A stretch of 50,889 nucleotides of DNA from Leptolyngbyaceae cyanobacterium T60_A2020_046 (lineage in GTDB: Bacteria; Cyanobacteriota; Cyanobacteriia; Phormidesmidales; Phormidesmidaceae). Where the stretch lies: contig JACYME010000042.1 in the NCBI GenBank assembly GCA_015272155.1, positions 1 to 50,889 on the forward strand. The letters are read 5' to 3'. Shown piece after piece: positions 39,981 to 49,606 of this stretch (its first letter is position 1; the number at the start of each line of letters is the position of its first letter). The notes beneath the pieces are model-generated. The model was given only the letters and a program-made list of their open reading frames with translations. It was not told where the DNA came from and made no database searches. The position numbers and the translations under genes were made by a program.

Positions 39981-40820
39981 GTGGAACCCACCGTGTTGGA
40001 GCGTTTACAAACCGTCCCCAGTTGGGCTTTGCTGTCCCTTGCGATGAATGGGCTGCTGTTTTTGGCGGTGCTGTTTGGGCTGCGAGGGGCAGAGTCGCCG
40101 TCCCATGAGGGGGGCTCGGTCTTGCCCCAGGCTAGTGCTTCGGTGGCAGATGCGAATCGCCCAACGCCCTTGGTGCCGCAGTTGGGCGATCGCCAATATC
40201 TTAACTATCAGCAATGGGTGGCACTACTGCGTCAGGAGGCGGCAGCGGCCAAAGATGCCCCACGGTTGACCGTGCTGCTAGGCGACTCGATTAGCCTGTG
40301 GTTTCCGCGCGAGCTGCTGCCCGGTCGGCGCACTTGGCTGAATCAGGGCATCTCGGGCGAACATTCCGACGGGCTGTTGCAGCGGCTGGATGCCCTCGAC
40401 GACGCTCAGGTGGAAACGATTTTTGTGATGATCGGCATCAATGACCTGATTGCCGGAAGGTCTGAGGCCGAGGTGGCGGAAAATGTCGATCGCGCGATCG
40501 TCTACCTGCGATCGCAACATCCCAATGCCGAAATTGTGGTGCAGTCCATTCTGCCCCACGGGGCCGAAGCTGCCACCTGGGAAGGGCGCGATCGCCTGCT
40601 GCTGCTACCCAACACGCGCATTCAATCCGTGAATGCCACCCTGGCGCAACTGGCCCGCGACAACGGCGTATATTACCTTGACCTGTATCCCCTCTTTGCC
40701 CGTGGAGACGGCGCGCTCAGGCCCGACCTGAGTACCGATGGCCTCCACCTCAATGAGCGGGGCTACCTCGTTTGGCGAACGGCGATCGCCATGTTCTTTC
40801 GTACCGAATTTGACGAATAA
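39981..40820 (+). CDS. SGNH/GDSL-family hydrolase, membrane-anchored
   Basis: 279 residues from GTG 39981; GTG 39993 is an alternative start. One hydrophobic segment near residues 14-35 (SWALLSLAMNGLLFLAVLFGL) looks like a signal anchor, placing the enzyme outside the inner membrane. The SGNH blocks are clear: the nucleophile Ser in LLGDSISLW near residue 101, the Gly in NQGISGEHS, the Asn in MIGINDLIAG and the catalytic Asp/His in STDGLHLNERGY. The family cleaves acyl or acetyl esters on lipids or polysaccharides; the actual substrate is not evident. It sits alone between the broken cupin gene and ispH. Confidence 0.88.
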   Translation: MEPTVLERLQTVPSWALLSLAMNGLLFLAVLFGLRGAESPSHEGGSVLPQASASVADANRPTPLVPQLGDRQYLNYQQWVALLRQEAAAAKDAPRLTVLLGDSISLWFPRELLPGRRTWLNQGISGEHSDGLLQRLDALDDAQVETIFVMIGINDLIAGRSEAEVAENVDRAIVYLRSQHPNAEIVVQSILPHGAEAATWEGRDRLLLLPNTRIQSVNATLAQLARDNGVYYLDLYPLFARGDGALRPDLSTDGLHLNERGYLVWRTAIAMFFRTEFDE

Positions 40821-41043
40821 TCCTCCGCCTTCGGCCTGCCATCTTCAGCGGTGAGGCACGGCTGATCCGGCGCGCCACTGGGAAAACCGCCTGTAACTCA
40901 GGCCCACGCCGTACCGTCTCCGCACCAGTTCCGGCCTATCGCCCAGACTATCCCCAATCGTTGCCCTAGACTCAGCGAGGGATGGCGCGATCGCTGCGGG
41001 CGTTATTCTAGGTAAGAGCACCGTTGGCATGTTGAGGAGACCC

Positions 41044-42279
41044 ATGGATACCAAAGCATTTAAGCGATCGCTACATCAATCTGACAAATACTTTCGCAAG
41101 GGCTTTGGTCACGATGCTGCCGTGGCCGACCAAATGCAGACGGAATATCAGAGCAGCTTGATCCAGACCATCCGCGATAATCACTACTCCCTCACCCGAG
41201 GACACGCCACCATCAAGCTGGCTAAGGCGTTTGGGTTTTGCTGGGGGGTTGAGCGCGCAGTCGCCATGGCCTACGAAACCCGCCAACACTTCCCCACCCA
41301 GCGCATCTGGATCACCAACGAAATCATCCACAATCCAGGGGTGAACCAGCGCCTGCGCGAGATGGATGTTCACTTTATTGAAGTGGTGAATGGGCAAAAA
41401 GATTTCTCTGGTGTTGCCGATGGCGATGTCGTCATCCTGCCTGCCTTTGGGGCCAGCGTCCAAGAGATGAAGTTTCTCAGCGATCGCGGCTGCACCATTG
41501 TAGACACCACCTGTCCGTGGGTGTCCAAGGTTTGGAACACCGTCGAGAAACATAAGAAAAAAGAATTCACCTCGATTATTCACGGCAAATATAAGCACGA
41601 AGAAACCGTCGCCACCAGCTCCTTTGCCCAGACCTACTTGGTCGTGCTGAACTTGGCTGAAGCGGAATATGTTGCCAATTACATTCTGAATCGCGGCGAT
41701 TCTCCCGAGGAGAGGCAACGCCAACGCGAGGCCTTTCTCACCAAATTTAAGAATGCCTATTCTGAAGGCTTTGACCCCGATCGCGACCTCGCCCACATCG
41801 GCATTGCCAACCAAACCACCATGCTCAAGGGCGAAACCGAAGCGATCGGCAAATTGTTTGAGCGCACCATGATTCAGAAATACGGCCCCCAAGCCCTCAA
41901 CGACCACTTCCTCGCCTTCAACACCATCTGCGACGCCACCCAAGAGCGCCAAGATGCCATGTTTGAACTCGTGGACGAAACGGTAGATCTGATGCTGGTG
42001 ATCGGGGGGTACAACTCCTCGAATACCACCCACCTGCAAGAGATCGCGATCGAGCGCAATATTCCCTCCTACCACATCGACGGCCCAGACTGCATCGGCC
42101 CCGGCAACCGCATCGCCCACAAGCCCTTAGATGGCGGCATTGTAATCACCGAGCCCTGGCTCCCCGACGGCCACATCACCGTGGGCGTTACCTCTGGAGC
42201 CTCGACTCCCGATCGCGCCGTTGAAGCTGCGATCAAGCGGATTTTTGAACTCAAAGCGATCGTCCCAGCACTGAGCTAA
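41044..42279 (+). CDS. ispH: 4-hydroxy-3-methylbut-2-enyl diphosphate reductase
   Basis: 411 residues from ATG 41044, with GAGGAG eight bases upstream. IspH carries out the last step of the methylerythritol phosphate pathway, reducing HMBPP to IPP and DMAPP with an iron-sulfur cluster. The three cluster cysteines are visible in [21 protein letters not shown] and [13 protein letters not shown]. His in [10 protein letters not shown] and the Ser/Asn in GGYNSSNT fit the active site. The extra N-terminal residues and the insert of about 60 residues after YVANYIL are typical of the cyanobacterial and plastid form, which takes electrons from ferredoxin. A terminator follows the gene. Confidence 0.96.
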   Translation: MDTKAFKRSLHQSDKYFRKGFGHDAAVADQMQTEYQSSLIQTIRDNHYSLTRGHATIKLAKAFGFCWGVERAVAMAYETRQHFPTQRIWITNEIIHNPGVNQRLREMDVHFIEVVNGQKDFSGVADGDVVILPAFGASVQEMKFLSDRGCTIVDTTCPWVSKVWNTVEKHKKKEFTSIIHGKYKHEETVATSSFAQTYLVVLNLAEAEYVANYILNRGDSPEERQRQREAFLTKFKNAYSEGFDPDRDLAHIGIANQTTMLKGETEAIGKLFERTMIQKYGPQALNDHFLAFNTICDATQERQDAMFELVDETVDLMLVIGGYNSSNTTHLQEIAIERNIPSYHIDGPDCIGPGNRIAHKPLDGGIVITEPWLPDGHITVGVTSGASTPDRAVEAAIKRIFELKAIVPALS

Positions 42280-42308
42280 TCCAACAGGCTCTAAAAATCT
42301 TGCCCTTA

Positions 42309-42337
42309 CCCTTCTGGCCTGTGTCAGAAGGGTTTTT
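42309..42337 (+). terminator. Intrinsic terminator of ispH
   Basis: CCCTTCTG and CAGAAGGG form a perfect 8-base-pair stem with an 8-base loop, followed by five T. It is 30 bases after the ispH stop codon. Confidence 0.9.
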
Positions 42338-42528
42338 GGCGGTTTGCCCCCCTCTTTCAAGAGACCCAGCACTAGGGGAACCCAACCATGCAACATCCGC
42401 AACTGACTGCCTGACACAAGTGCCTCAAAGCATTGATATTCAGTTGTTTCACATCTGGAGCTGGAATCTCGAACTCTAGGGCTGAAAGCCTTGGGTTAAA
42501 GTCCTTTTGCGTATAGACTCTCAACGAA

Positions 42529-42556
42529 AAATCTAGGATTTCAAATCTAGGATTTC
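42529..42556. repeat. Perfect tandem 14-base duplication
   Basis: AAATCTAGGATTTC occurs twice without interruption. AAATC and GATTT inside each unit are complementary, so each copy can also fold. This is a minor slippage repeat. Confidence 0.7.
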
Positions 42557-42617
42557 CAGAGATGTGTCAGGCAACCAGCACCCGCAAAACATCACAGCCG
42601 AAATAAAAAGCCTGTTT

Positions 42618-44162
42618 CTATCGGACGTAGAGGGTTTCAAGCTGCTGAATTACCTTATCTTTAAGGTTATTATTTAGCTCGGCCTTCAGCATTTCTTTGC
42701 TAATGCTGGGGCTACCAACGGAAATCTGATTTCGCGCCGTCATGACCCACTCTTGCAGCAGCTTACGCTGAGGGGCCGCAATATTGCAGGTTACAACATG
42801 GGCGCATTGTTGAGGATTTTCAAGAGCAAAGAAGAGGATTTTGTACTGTCCTGCTTGCCCGAGTAGAAATCCCATTTCTTGACCGCTTTGAGTCTTGAGG
42901 TCAAGGTAGCAGGGCAGCCATCGCGGGCCGTGCTCACCGCTGTATAGCACAGTTAACCATAACGCCATTGGATGCGGCGACATAGTACAGATAAAGTTGT
43001 TGTAGCGGGTGCTGAGAAGCCGCTTCTCAATCTCGACTTTTGGCATCATGACCCACAGGGTCGGCCAGTTTTGGGTGCTGGTTTGTAATGCGTAGGGAAA
43101 GACAATCTCTGCGATGGGCTTATTGCGCGGCCAAGAAGTGAGGCGGCAAACATCCGTGTTGCTTGAGGGCGCAGTTGGAGGTTCTTTTCGGGTGGCTTCT
43201 GTCGTGGGTTTTTTAACGACGGGTAGACGAGAAAGGGTTGCACCAATGCGCTGCCCGATGCGGAAGCCGGTGCCAAATCGTTGTTCTAAGGGCTCTAGGG
43301 ATTTGAGGATTTCACCCACGCTTTGGGGGCGATTTTCGGGCTGCTTTTCTAAGCAGCTCATCACAATAGTTTCTAGGAGCTTTGGGATTTTGAGCTCTGC
43401 TGAAACTTCACTAAGGGGTTGAGGAATTTGCTCGTGGTGAACTTTGTACCATCCGCCAAAGGTGTGGCTCTGGGCGCGGAGGGGCAGCTTGCCGCTCAGC
43501 ATTTGAAACATCATGACGCCCAAGCTGTAGATGTCGGAGCGGCTGTCGAGTTCGCGGCCTTCCATTTGTTCTGGAGAGGCGTAGGCGAGGGTTCCCATGA
43601 AGGAACTGGTTTGGTCGCTGTCGGCCTGAATCAGTTTCGCGATGCCAAAGTCGAGGATTTTCGCGAGTTCTCCGAGGGAGTTGTCTTGGGTGACAAGAAT
43701 GTTGCTGGGTTTGATGTCGCGATGGATGATGGCGACAGGCTTTGGATAACCTTTGACGCGAATGCCGTCATGGGCTGACTTAAGGCCTAGACAAATCTGG
43801 CGAGTGAGGCCCAAGAATCGCGGCACGGGTAAGGGAGATTGATTGATCAGGGCGCTGAGGCTGTCCCCCTGTAGGTATTCCATGACGTAGAAGGGGACTT
43901 CGTCTTCGCTGACGCCATAGTCGGTGACGCGGACGACGTGGATACTTTTTTGGCCGAGTTGGGCGCAGGTAGTGGCTTCTTGAACGAAGCGATCGCGCAT
44001 CTTATCGTTCAAAAGTGTTTGCGACAAAAATTTGACGGCAACCGTTACCCCGCCCAAGAGGGTATCTTCTGCCTTGTAGACCCGCCCCATAGCCCCCTGC
44101 CCGATGAGTTCGATTAACTCATAGCGGTTCGTCAGTTTTTTCCCGATGTTTGGATCTGACAT
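42618..44162 (-). CDS. Serine/threonine protein kinase
   Basis: 514 residues, a Hanks-type kinase. The catalytic domain (about residues 12-285) has the Gly loop IGQGAMGRVYKAED, the ATP-binding Lys in VAVKFLS, the catalytic loop HRDIKPSNIL near residue 145, DFGIAKL near 170, and the activation segment FMGTLAYASPEQMEG. All key residues are present, so it should be active. The C-terminal 200 residues are mostly soluble, with no clear membrane helix and no PASTA or WD repeats. They include a conserved-looking unit (YNNFICTMSPHPMALWLTVLY) of unknown function that may bind the signal or substrate. It is convergent with ispH and stands alone, so its targets are unknown. Confidence 0.92.
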   Translation of the reverse strand: MSDPNIGKKLTNRYELIELIGQGAMGRVYKAEDTLLGGVTVAVKFLSQTLLNDKMRDRFVQEATTCAQLGQKSIHVVRVTDYGVSEDEVPFYVMEYLQGDSLSALINQSPLPVPRFLGLTRQICLGLKSAHDGIRVKGYPKPVAIIHRDIKPSNILVTQDNSLGELAKILDFGIAKLIQADSDQTSSFMGTLAYASPEQMEGRELDSRSDIYSLGVMMFQMLSGKLPLRAQSHTFGGWYKVHHEQIPQPLSEVSAELKIPKLLETIVMSCLEKQPENRPQSVGEILKSLEPLEQRFGTGFRIGQRIGATLSRLPVVKKPTTEATRKEPPTAPSSNTDVCRLTSWPRNKPIAEIVFPYALQTSTQNWPTLWVMMPKVEIEKRLLSTRYNNFICTMSPHPMALWLTVLYSGEHGPRWLPCYLDLKTQSGQEMGFLLGQAGQYKILFFALENPQQCAHVVTCNIAAPQRKLLQEWVMTARNQISVGSPSISKEMLKAELNNNLKDKVIQQLETLYVR

Positions 44163-44871
44163 TAGTGTGAGTCTGGGGCGATTAACACAATAAAAGCACG
44201 GATAGAGTGTCCCTCAAGCTCACAAAAACCCATTACGGAGAGCTTGGGGAAAAGGCTGTTTTGACCGCTGTGGTCACGTCATTCGTGGCTGACCTGGGCT
44301 GACCTGACGCACTTAAACGATGGTCTGATGATGTCAGACTGAGCCGTAACGATACCCCTGAGGTGCTGAAGTGAGATGCAGACTTTGTGAAGTCACGGAC
44401 GAGCAGACAAGCTGCGGCTTCATGAAGTAACTGTATTGTAGCCATATCTCTGCCCTCCAGAGTGACGCACGTGAATCCAAGGACACTGCACCAGAAATGC
44501 CAGAGGGGTTTCAAGGGGCTAGTTTCAGCATTCCCAGTGGACTCATGTTGGTATTCCAGGCTTGATGATCTGCGCTCGAATCTGGTAAAGGATTCCTGCG
44601 ATCGCGAGGGCTGAGTTTATGGGACGTCTGCGATCGCGTTAAGTGCCTTGATCGCGTTAAGTGCCTTTTTGGTTGACAGTCCTGGGAGGCGTAACCACCG
44701 GCATGATGGGTTTGAGATCACCTGGATGCAATCAGGTGGGTGGCCCGAGCGCCCTTCGGGGATTTTGTACAACCACGGTGCAATGCCGCTGTGCGGAGGA
44801 AGTTATGGATGGCACTGGAAAATTGCGGTGGACGATCGCCCCACTGTGATGGGAAAAGCTGGGTGGCACTG
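44163..44871. other. Intergenic region upstream of kinase
   Basis: About 700 bases separate the divergent end of the hypothetical gene and the kinase start. I see short direct repeats (GGCTGACCT twice near 44287) and a perfect 18-base tandem duplication at 44632-44667. The small open frames overlap in several frames and show no protein-like composition. Confidence 0.45.
44632..44667. repeat. Perfect tandem 18-base duplication with HIP1 core
   Basis: GATCGCGTTAAGTGCCTT is repeated head to tail without change. The first copy completes a CGATCGCG palindrome with the preceding base, so the duplication started at a HIP1 site. Confidence 0.75.
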
Positions 44872-45318
44872 CTAGGCTTGGCGCTCCAGGGTAGCTTCCA
44901 TCGCCGTGGTGAGGTAATGACCCGCCATCGTGCCGCTAGAGAGGTGATAGCGTTTGCTATCTAGCCGATAGAGGGTTTCAAACCCTGTGCGGCGCTGGCG
45001 ATCGCCCAAGGCCCAATATCTCTGCACCACAGAATCAGGCGCGACCCAGCCTTCTCCCTCAACTCGTCCCAGCAGGCTGTGCTGGAGCACAAAGGTATAT
45101 TGGCGATCGCCGCTGGTCAGACGGCCACGATATTGCAGGGCAATCTCAGACATGTTTTCAGCGCCGGGAAACATGAGTTTCATGACCATGGTGAACCAGT
45201 CATCTCGACTCCAGGCAATGAGAATCGCGCCGCGCACACTCAGGGGCAGCTTATCGCGCTCTAGCCAGTTGCCTTGCAGCGTCCAGCGACCTGGTTCGAT
45301 GAGAAAGGTATGCTCCAC
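44872..45318 (-). CDS. Conserved hypothetical protein, 148 residues
   Basis: I do not recognise this protein with confidence. It starts at GTG 45318, with GGGAG six bases upstream. The sequence (MEHTFLIEPGRWTLQGNWLERDKLP) alternates polar and hydrophobic residues in a way typical of beta strands. It contains QYRGRLTSGDRQYTFVLQHSLLGRVEGEGWV, suggesting a small soluble beta-barrel or lipocalin-like fold. There is no signal peptide, membrane helix or Cys cluster. The downstream part (SVVQRYWALGDRQRRTGFETLYRL) looks like a conserved motif. It lies 178 bases downstream of anmK on the same strand and may be co-transcribed with it. The fold suggestion is inference only. Confidence 0.75.
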   Translation of the reverse strand: MEHTFLIEPGRWTLQGNWLERDKLPLSVRGAILIAWSRDDWFTMVMKLMFPGAENMSEIALQYRGRLTSGDRQYTFVLQHSLLGRVEGEGWVAPDSVVQRYWALGDRQRRTGFETLYRLDSKRYHLSSGTMAGHYLTTAMEATLERQA

Positions 45319-45496
45319 TCGTTACTCCCTGATGCCCTTGGCAAACCCGTGCCGATGCCCAATCACACCGCGTTATTGCCGACTTTATTCTCCCGTTGCG
45401 ATCGCAGCACCTTGGGTCACAGAATGCGGTCGAACACAATCGCATCGCTTTCATTACAGCATACGCAGGGGGGGACGACCGTGTTTTTGTGGTGGA

Positions 45497-46633
45497 TTAC
45501 GGCCAGTGAAGGTCGCCGAGACAGACGGCCTGCCGTGCTCCGGTGACGCTGGGCAAGTTGCCGGGCAGGTTGTGATAGCGCCAGTAGGCCAGCACCGCAA
45601 AGGCGATCGCTTCCTTTAGGTCAGCGGGCACTCCTGCCTCGTCAGTGGTGGTGATGGTGGTGTCCGGCAGGTGGGCCTGAATCCGCGATCGTAGATAGGC
45701 ATTGCGGCTGCCCCCGCCGCACAGCAGCACCTCATTGGGAAGCCGGGGCAAAAATCGCCGATATTCTGACGCGATCGACACCGCCGTGAATTCTGTCAGC
45801 GTCGCCAACATATCTGCCGCAGATAGGGCGTAGGGCTCGGCATCGCGCAAGCATCGGGCAAAAAAGTCCCAGCCAAACAGTTCGCGCCCTGTAGATTTGG
45901 GGGGCGTTTGTTCAAAGTAGGGGTGGGTCATCCAGGTTTCAACAAGCGGCAGACAAGGTGAGCCCTGGGCTGCCCATTCGCCATTGTGATCATAGGATTG
46001 GGTGCCGTCCGAAAAGTGCTGCACCGCAAGATCGATGAGGCTATTGCTGGGGCCAGTATCCCAGCCTCGAATAGGCTGATCGCGATCGCGGGCGGGCAAG
46101 ACCGTGACGTTGCCAATGCCGCCTAGGTTTTGCACACAGCGATCGCGGGTCGGATGCCGCAGCAGCACCCCGTCCACCGGCGGCACCAGGGGGGCTCCTT
46201 CGCCTCCGGCGGCAATATCCGCCGCCCGAAAGTTGCTCGCCGTGGTGCATCCCGTCAGCCGGGCAATCACCTCACCGCGCCCCAGTTGCAGGCTATAGCC
46301 TAGCCCCCCAACCCGGCCATTGGGCGGACGATGGAACACCGTTTGCCCGTGGGAGCCAATCAAGTCTACGGCACCGTAGGTGGTGGTAAGGGTGTGGGCA
46401 GCGGCGGCAAAGGTTGCGGCGATCGCGTCATCCAACGCGGCCAACTCTGGCAAGGTCAGGGGATGTCCCGCACAGGCCGCCAGCACCCGCTCGCGCAGGG
46501 TCGGATCATAGGCCACCGTGGTACCGCCGAGCACCGTCACGCGCAAATCCGTCGCTGTAGTGCCCTCAATGTCTGCGATCGCGGCATCAATACCATCCAC
46601 CGATGTTCCGCTAATTAACCCAATCACCCGCAT
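45497..46633 (-). CDS. anmK: Anhydro-N-acetylmuramic acid kinase
   Basis: 378 residues, the usual length for AnmK. It phosphorylates and opens 1,6-anhydro-N-acetylmuramic acid released from peptidoglycan, feeding cell-wall recycling. The N-terminal phosphate-binding loop is [15 protein letters not shown]. Further family blocks are [40 protein letters not shown] and the C-terminal nucleotide-site segment [18 protein letters not shown]. It starts at [11 protein letters not shown]. No other wall-recycling gene is adjacent; the downstream same-strand gene is the unrecognised 148-residue protein. Confidence 0.95.
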   Translation of the reverse strand: MRVIGLISGTSVDGIDAAIADIEGTTATDLRVTVLGGTTVAYDPTLRERVLAACAGHPLTLPELAALDDAIAATFAAAAHTLTTTYGAVDLIGSHGQTVFHRPPNGRVGGLGYSLQLGRGEVIARLTGCTTASNFRAADIAAGGEGAPLVPPVDGVLLRHPTRDRCVQNLGGIGNVTVLPARDRDQPIRGWDTGPSNSLIDLAVQHFSDGTQSYDHNGEWAAQGSPCLPLVETWMTHPYFEQTPPKSTGRELFGWDFFARCLRDAEPYALSAADMLATLTEFTAVSIASEYRRFLPRLPNEVLLCGGGSRNAYLRSRIQAHLPDTTITTTDEAGVPADLKEAIAFAVLAYWRYHNLPGNLPSVTGARQAVCLGDLHWP

Positions 46634-46765
46634 TACCGTCCTCCGCCTCCAGTTACACTGCTATGTCTTGCACATCTGACTCCCTTGTCCAGATGCTTTT
46701 CGCCCTAAACACTGCCCCAACCGTCGCCTTGCCCAGCCCAGGACGACTGCCGTTAGAAGCTCTCG

Positions 46766-47479
46766 TCATTCGCGATCGATGGGGAGGCGGTCAATGCCGC
46801 GGTTACTCCCGACGACGACCATGACTGCCCCCTTCCGTAAGCGCGTGATGGGGCTCGGGTTCACCTCAAACTTTTCATCGTTATCGGGCTGGCTCAACGC
46901 CAAAAGGGTCACCCCAAAGGTGTTTCGCAAATCCAGTTCGACGATGGTTTTTTGGTCAAAATCTTCGGGCACCCGCAGTTCGACGATGCTATTTTCAGGA
47001 TCTAGCTCGAAGCGATCGAGAATGCCGGGACGGGTCAGCGATCGCGCCAATGCACAGCCCATCTCATGCTCTGGGAAGACAACATGATCAGCCCCCACCC
47101 GGCGCAGCAGCTTGCCATGAATCTCGGTAGATGCCTTCGCTACCACATGGCTCACCCCCAGTTCTTTTACATTGAGGGTGGTGATGACGCTTTCTTCAAC
47201 GTAATTGCCGATCGCCACAATCACCGTATCAAAATCTGGAATTCCAGCCTCTTTCAGCGCGATCGGCTGCGTTGAGTCAAGCTGCACCGCATGGGCCGCA
47301 ATTTCATCCTTGAGCGCCTGGGCAACCCGCTGCTCATCCGTATCGATTCCCAGCACCTCGTAACCCAAACTGTTGAGTGTCGTACACACCGCCCGCCCAA
47401 ATCGCCCCAACCCAATCACAGCAAACTGACGATTATGCGTCCGCAAGTTGCGGAAAAATCCCAGCGACGACAGGTTCAC
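46766..47479 (-). CDS. ktrA: Potassium uptake regulatory subunit KtrA
   Basis: 237 residues with two RCK domains. The N-terminal Rossmann fold has GLGRFGRAV near residues 23-31 and an acidic residue at the end of strand two (VLGIDTDEQRV), typical of NAD(H)/ATP-binding KtrA. The C-terminal RCK_C domain runs from about residue 145 (SIVELRVPEDFDQKTIVELDL) to the end. It closely follows the cyanobacterial KtrA pattern starting MNLSSLGFFRNLR. KtrA rings gate the KtrB potassium channel; ktrB and ktrE are not adjacent here. It is divergent from guaB3 across a repeat-bearing region. Confidence 0.93.
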   Translation of the reverse strand: MNLSSLGFFRNLRTHNRQFAVIGLGRFGRAVCTTLNSLGYEVLGIDTDEQRVAQALKDEIAAHAVQLDSTQPIALKEAGIPDFDTVIVAIGNYVEESVITTLNVKELGVSHVVAKASTEIHGKLLRRVGADHVVFPEHEMGCALARSLTRPGILDRFELDPENSIVELRVPEDFDQKTIVELDLRNTFGVTLLALSQPDNDEKFEVNPSPITRLRKGAVMVVVGSNRGIDRLPIDRE

Positions 47480-47845
47480 AAAACGGCTCCTTCTCCAAAT
47501 AATTCAAGTGACAGGGGTGACACCACCCGGGGAGCATGTCTAGGGTTGTAGCCCTCACCCTTAATCCCGCTCCCAGAACAGGGAAAGACGTTGAATTCGG
47601 CTCCCCTGCCCCCCCTCGCTTTGGAAGAAGGGGCTGGGGGAGGAGGGGCAACTTGCCGAGATGCCATATTCCCAAAAACCCATCTTTCAACTTAGGGCGA
47701 AAGGGAAGTACTGCGCCGGGTCGAGAAGAATCTTTGAACAGCCTGAAACCCGTTGCCCACCCTCAATCGCCCCCTCGGGGCTCTAGGGCTGGATAGAACA
47801 GTGAAATGTTAGTCTAGCTAAATGGTTTTGGGGTTAGAGAGAGAC
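47480..47845. other. Divergent intergenic region ktrA / guaB3
   Basis: 366 bases dominated by the palindromic repeat at 47551-47650. Three overlapping open frames (two minus, one plus) run through the repeat and are not credible genes. Promoters for ktrA and guaB3 must lie on either side of the repeat. Confidence 0.5.
47551..47650. repeat. MITE-like palindromic intergenic repeat
   Basis: About 100 bases begin GCCCTCACCCTTAATCCC and end GGGGCTGGGGGAGGAGGGGC, so the ends are near inverted repeats. Inside are CTCCCAGAACAGGGA and AATTCGGCTCCCC, which I recall as the interior of a widespread cyanobacterial intergenic repeat. It has no coding capacity. It lies between ktrA and guaB3 and may affect transcript ends or stability. 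Confidence 0.65.
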
Positions 47846-49009
47846 GTGAATATTCAACTCGGTCGCGGCAAAACTGCCCGCAGAGCATACGGATTTGACG
47901 AAATTGCGCTGGTTCCTGGCCAGCGAACTTTAGATCCAGACCTCGCCGACACGAGCTGGACGATTGGGGGCGTTGAGCGCGAAATTCCCATCATTGCCAG
48001 TGCAATGGATGGGGTCGTAGACGTGGGCATGGCCGTCGCCCTCTCAAAAATGGGAGCCTTAGGTGTGCTGAACCTAGAGGGGATTCAAACTCGATACGAA
48101 GACCCCAACCCGGTGCTAGATGAAATCGCATCGGTCGGAAAGGACGAGTTTGTCACCCTAATGCAGCGGCTCTATTCCGAGCCCGTCCGCGCTGATTTGA
48201 TCCAGACCCGCATCCGCGAAATCAAGGCACAGGGTGGCATTGCGGCGGTGAGCATTACCCCTGCCGGGGCAGCCAAGTTTGGCAGCGCGATCGCAGAAGC
48301 TGGCCCCGACCTTATCTTTGTACAGGCCACGGTGGTCTCCACCGCGCACCTCTCGCCCGAATCTATCGCCCCCCTCGACCTGGCAGAGTTCTGTCAATCC
48401 ATGACCGCCCCGGTCATTTTGGGCAACTGCGTGACCTACGAAGTTGCGCTCAATTTGATGAAGGCGGGCGCAGCAGGCATTCTTGTGGGCATTGGCCCCG
48501 GTGCGGCCTGTACGTCGCGCGGCGTATTGGGGGTTGGGGTGCCCCAGGCAACCGCCGTAGCTGACTGTGCCGCCGCTCGCGACGACTATCAGCAAACCTC
48601 GGGGCGCTCTGTACCCATCATTGCCGATGGCGGCCTGGTGACCGGCGGCGACATCTGTAAGTGCATTGCCTCTGGTGCCGATGGTGTCATGATCGGCTCG
48701 CCCTTTGCCCGCGCCGCAGAAGCGCCAGGGCGGGGCTATCACTGGGGCATGGCTACCCCGAGCCCAGTGCTGCCCCGAGGCACCCGGATTCGCGTTGGCA
48801 CCACGGGCACCCTGGAGGAAATCCTGCGCGGGCCGGCCAAGCTCGACGATGGCACCCACAACCTTTTGGGCGCGCTCAAAACTAGCATGGGGACTCTGGG
48901 CGCGAAGAATCTTAAGGAAATGCAGCAGGTTGAGGTGGTTATCGCGCCGTCGCTGTTGACGGAGGGCAAGGTTTACCAAAAGGCTCAACAGCTTGGCATG
49001 GGCAAGTAA
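47846..49009 (+). CDS. guaB3: IMP dehydrogenase-related protein GuaB3
   Basis: 387 residues from GTG 47846 ([16 protein letters not shown]), which fits the conserved family start; ATG 47822 would add eight residues without a better ribosome site. It is a (beta/alpha)8 barrel of the IMPDH family without the CBS domains of classical GuaB. The substrate loop with the catalytic Cys is [17 protein letters not shown]. Barrel phosphate-binding segments are [13 protein letters not shown] and [11 protein letters not shown]. GuaB3 is the IMP dehydrogenase-like enzyme of actinobacteria and cyanobacteria, expected to act in guanine nucleotide synthesis. The yfr1 and trxA genes follow. Confidence 0.93.
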   Translation: MNIQLGRGKTARRAYGFDEIALVPGQRTLDPDLADTSWTIGGVEREIPIIASAMDGVVDVGMAVALSKMGALGVLNLEGIQTRYEDPNPVLDEIASVGKDEFVTLMQRLYSEPVRADLIQTRIREIKAQGGIAAVSITPAGAAKFGSAIAEAGPDLIFVQATVVSTAHLSPESIAPLDLAEFCQSMTAPVILGNCVTYEVALNLMKAGAAGILVGIGPGAACTSRGVLGVGVPQATAVADCAAARDDYQQTSGRSVPIIADGGLVTGGDICKCIASGADGVMIGSPFARAAEAPGRGYHWGMATPSPVLPRGTRIRVGTTGTLEEILRGPAKLDDGTHNLLGALKTSMGTLGAKNLKEMQQVEVVIAPSLLTEGKVYQKAQQLGMGK

Positions 49010-49135
49010 CGACGGCGAATGGAAGGGGGGTACGGTTGGGGCGATCGCGGCATGACCGACTGACCTTGACCGTACCGCTAAAAAAACTCACAAGAAACCC
49101 CCATTTAAGGGTGGCAGAAGGTGAACTGTCACACG

Positions 49136-49141
49136 TAGAAT
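49136..49141 (+). promoter_or_regulatory. Candidate -10 box of yfr1
   Basis: TAGAAT lies ten bases before the first stem of Yfr1, the right distance for a -10 element. No clear -35 is visible at 17-base spacing. Confidence 0.45.
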
Positions 49142-49150
49142 AGAAGTAGC

Positions 49151-49223
49151 GGAGACGAAAGTTTCCGTTCACTCCTCACACCACACTCCGCCTGGAAGTT
49201 TTTTCCAGGCGGTTCCTCTTTTT
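49151..49223 (+). ncRNA. yfr1: Cyanobacterial small RNA Yfr1
   Basis: All parts of Yfr1 are present. A 5' stem-loop GGAGAC-GAAA-GTTTCC lies at 49151-49166. The conserved single-stranded segment with the core ACTCCTCACAC is at 49171-49181. A terminator stem, CCGCCTGGA with TCCAGGCGG, at 49188-49212 is followed by TTCCTCTTTTT. Yfr1 is a trans-acting antisense RNA that in Prochlorococcus represses outer-membrane protein mRNAs through this core. Its place between guaB and trxA is conserved in many cyanobacteria, and the same order is seen here. Confidence 0.95.
49188..49223 (+). terminator. Intrinsic terminator of yfr1
   Basis: A nine-base-pair GC-rich stem (49188-49196 with 49204-49212) and a T-rich tail form the 3' end of Yfr1. 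Confidence 0.9.
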
Positions 49224-49606
49224 ATAGGGGGGAAAGGCCGCACTCTGCAAGCATTGAAACGCTTTTCTCACCCACAATAGAAGCGGTGAAAGTGTCAGTA
49301 TTCCAGGGTTTCGGGATCTTCTCGGTGCGATCGCATCCCCTACAGCATCCCCCTTCCAGCGACACTCACCATCCCCCCCAATGGGCTTATCGGATCCTTC
49401 TGGGCGAGAGAGACCAAACCCGCGCAGTTTAATTCCACCGTTTTATAAAGGGCTCGAAAAAGTGCAAACCGAGCGGATTCTCATTATTGAAGTTTCGTTG
49501 CCAAATTTCGTGCAAATGTGTCTGAATGCAAACCTCAGCGCCACCGGCCTTTGGGGTTGGCTATGGTAAGATTCTGGTGAACAGAAAGGTAAGGATATCA
49601 ATAGGC
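49224..49606. other. Leader region yfr1-trxA
   Basis: About 380 bases with HIP1-related sites and an open extension of the trxA frame from 49526 that lacks thioredoxin similarity. It most likely holds the trxA promoter and 5' untranslated region. Confidence 0.45.

Larger units (their letters stand above)
42280..42617. other. Convergent intergenic region ispH / kinase
   Basis: 338 bases holding the ispH terminator (42309-42337) and a perfect 14-base tandem duplication at 42529-42556. I see no gene and no clear terminator for the incoming kinase transcript. Confidence 0.5.
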
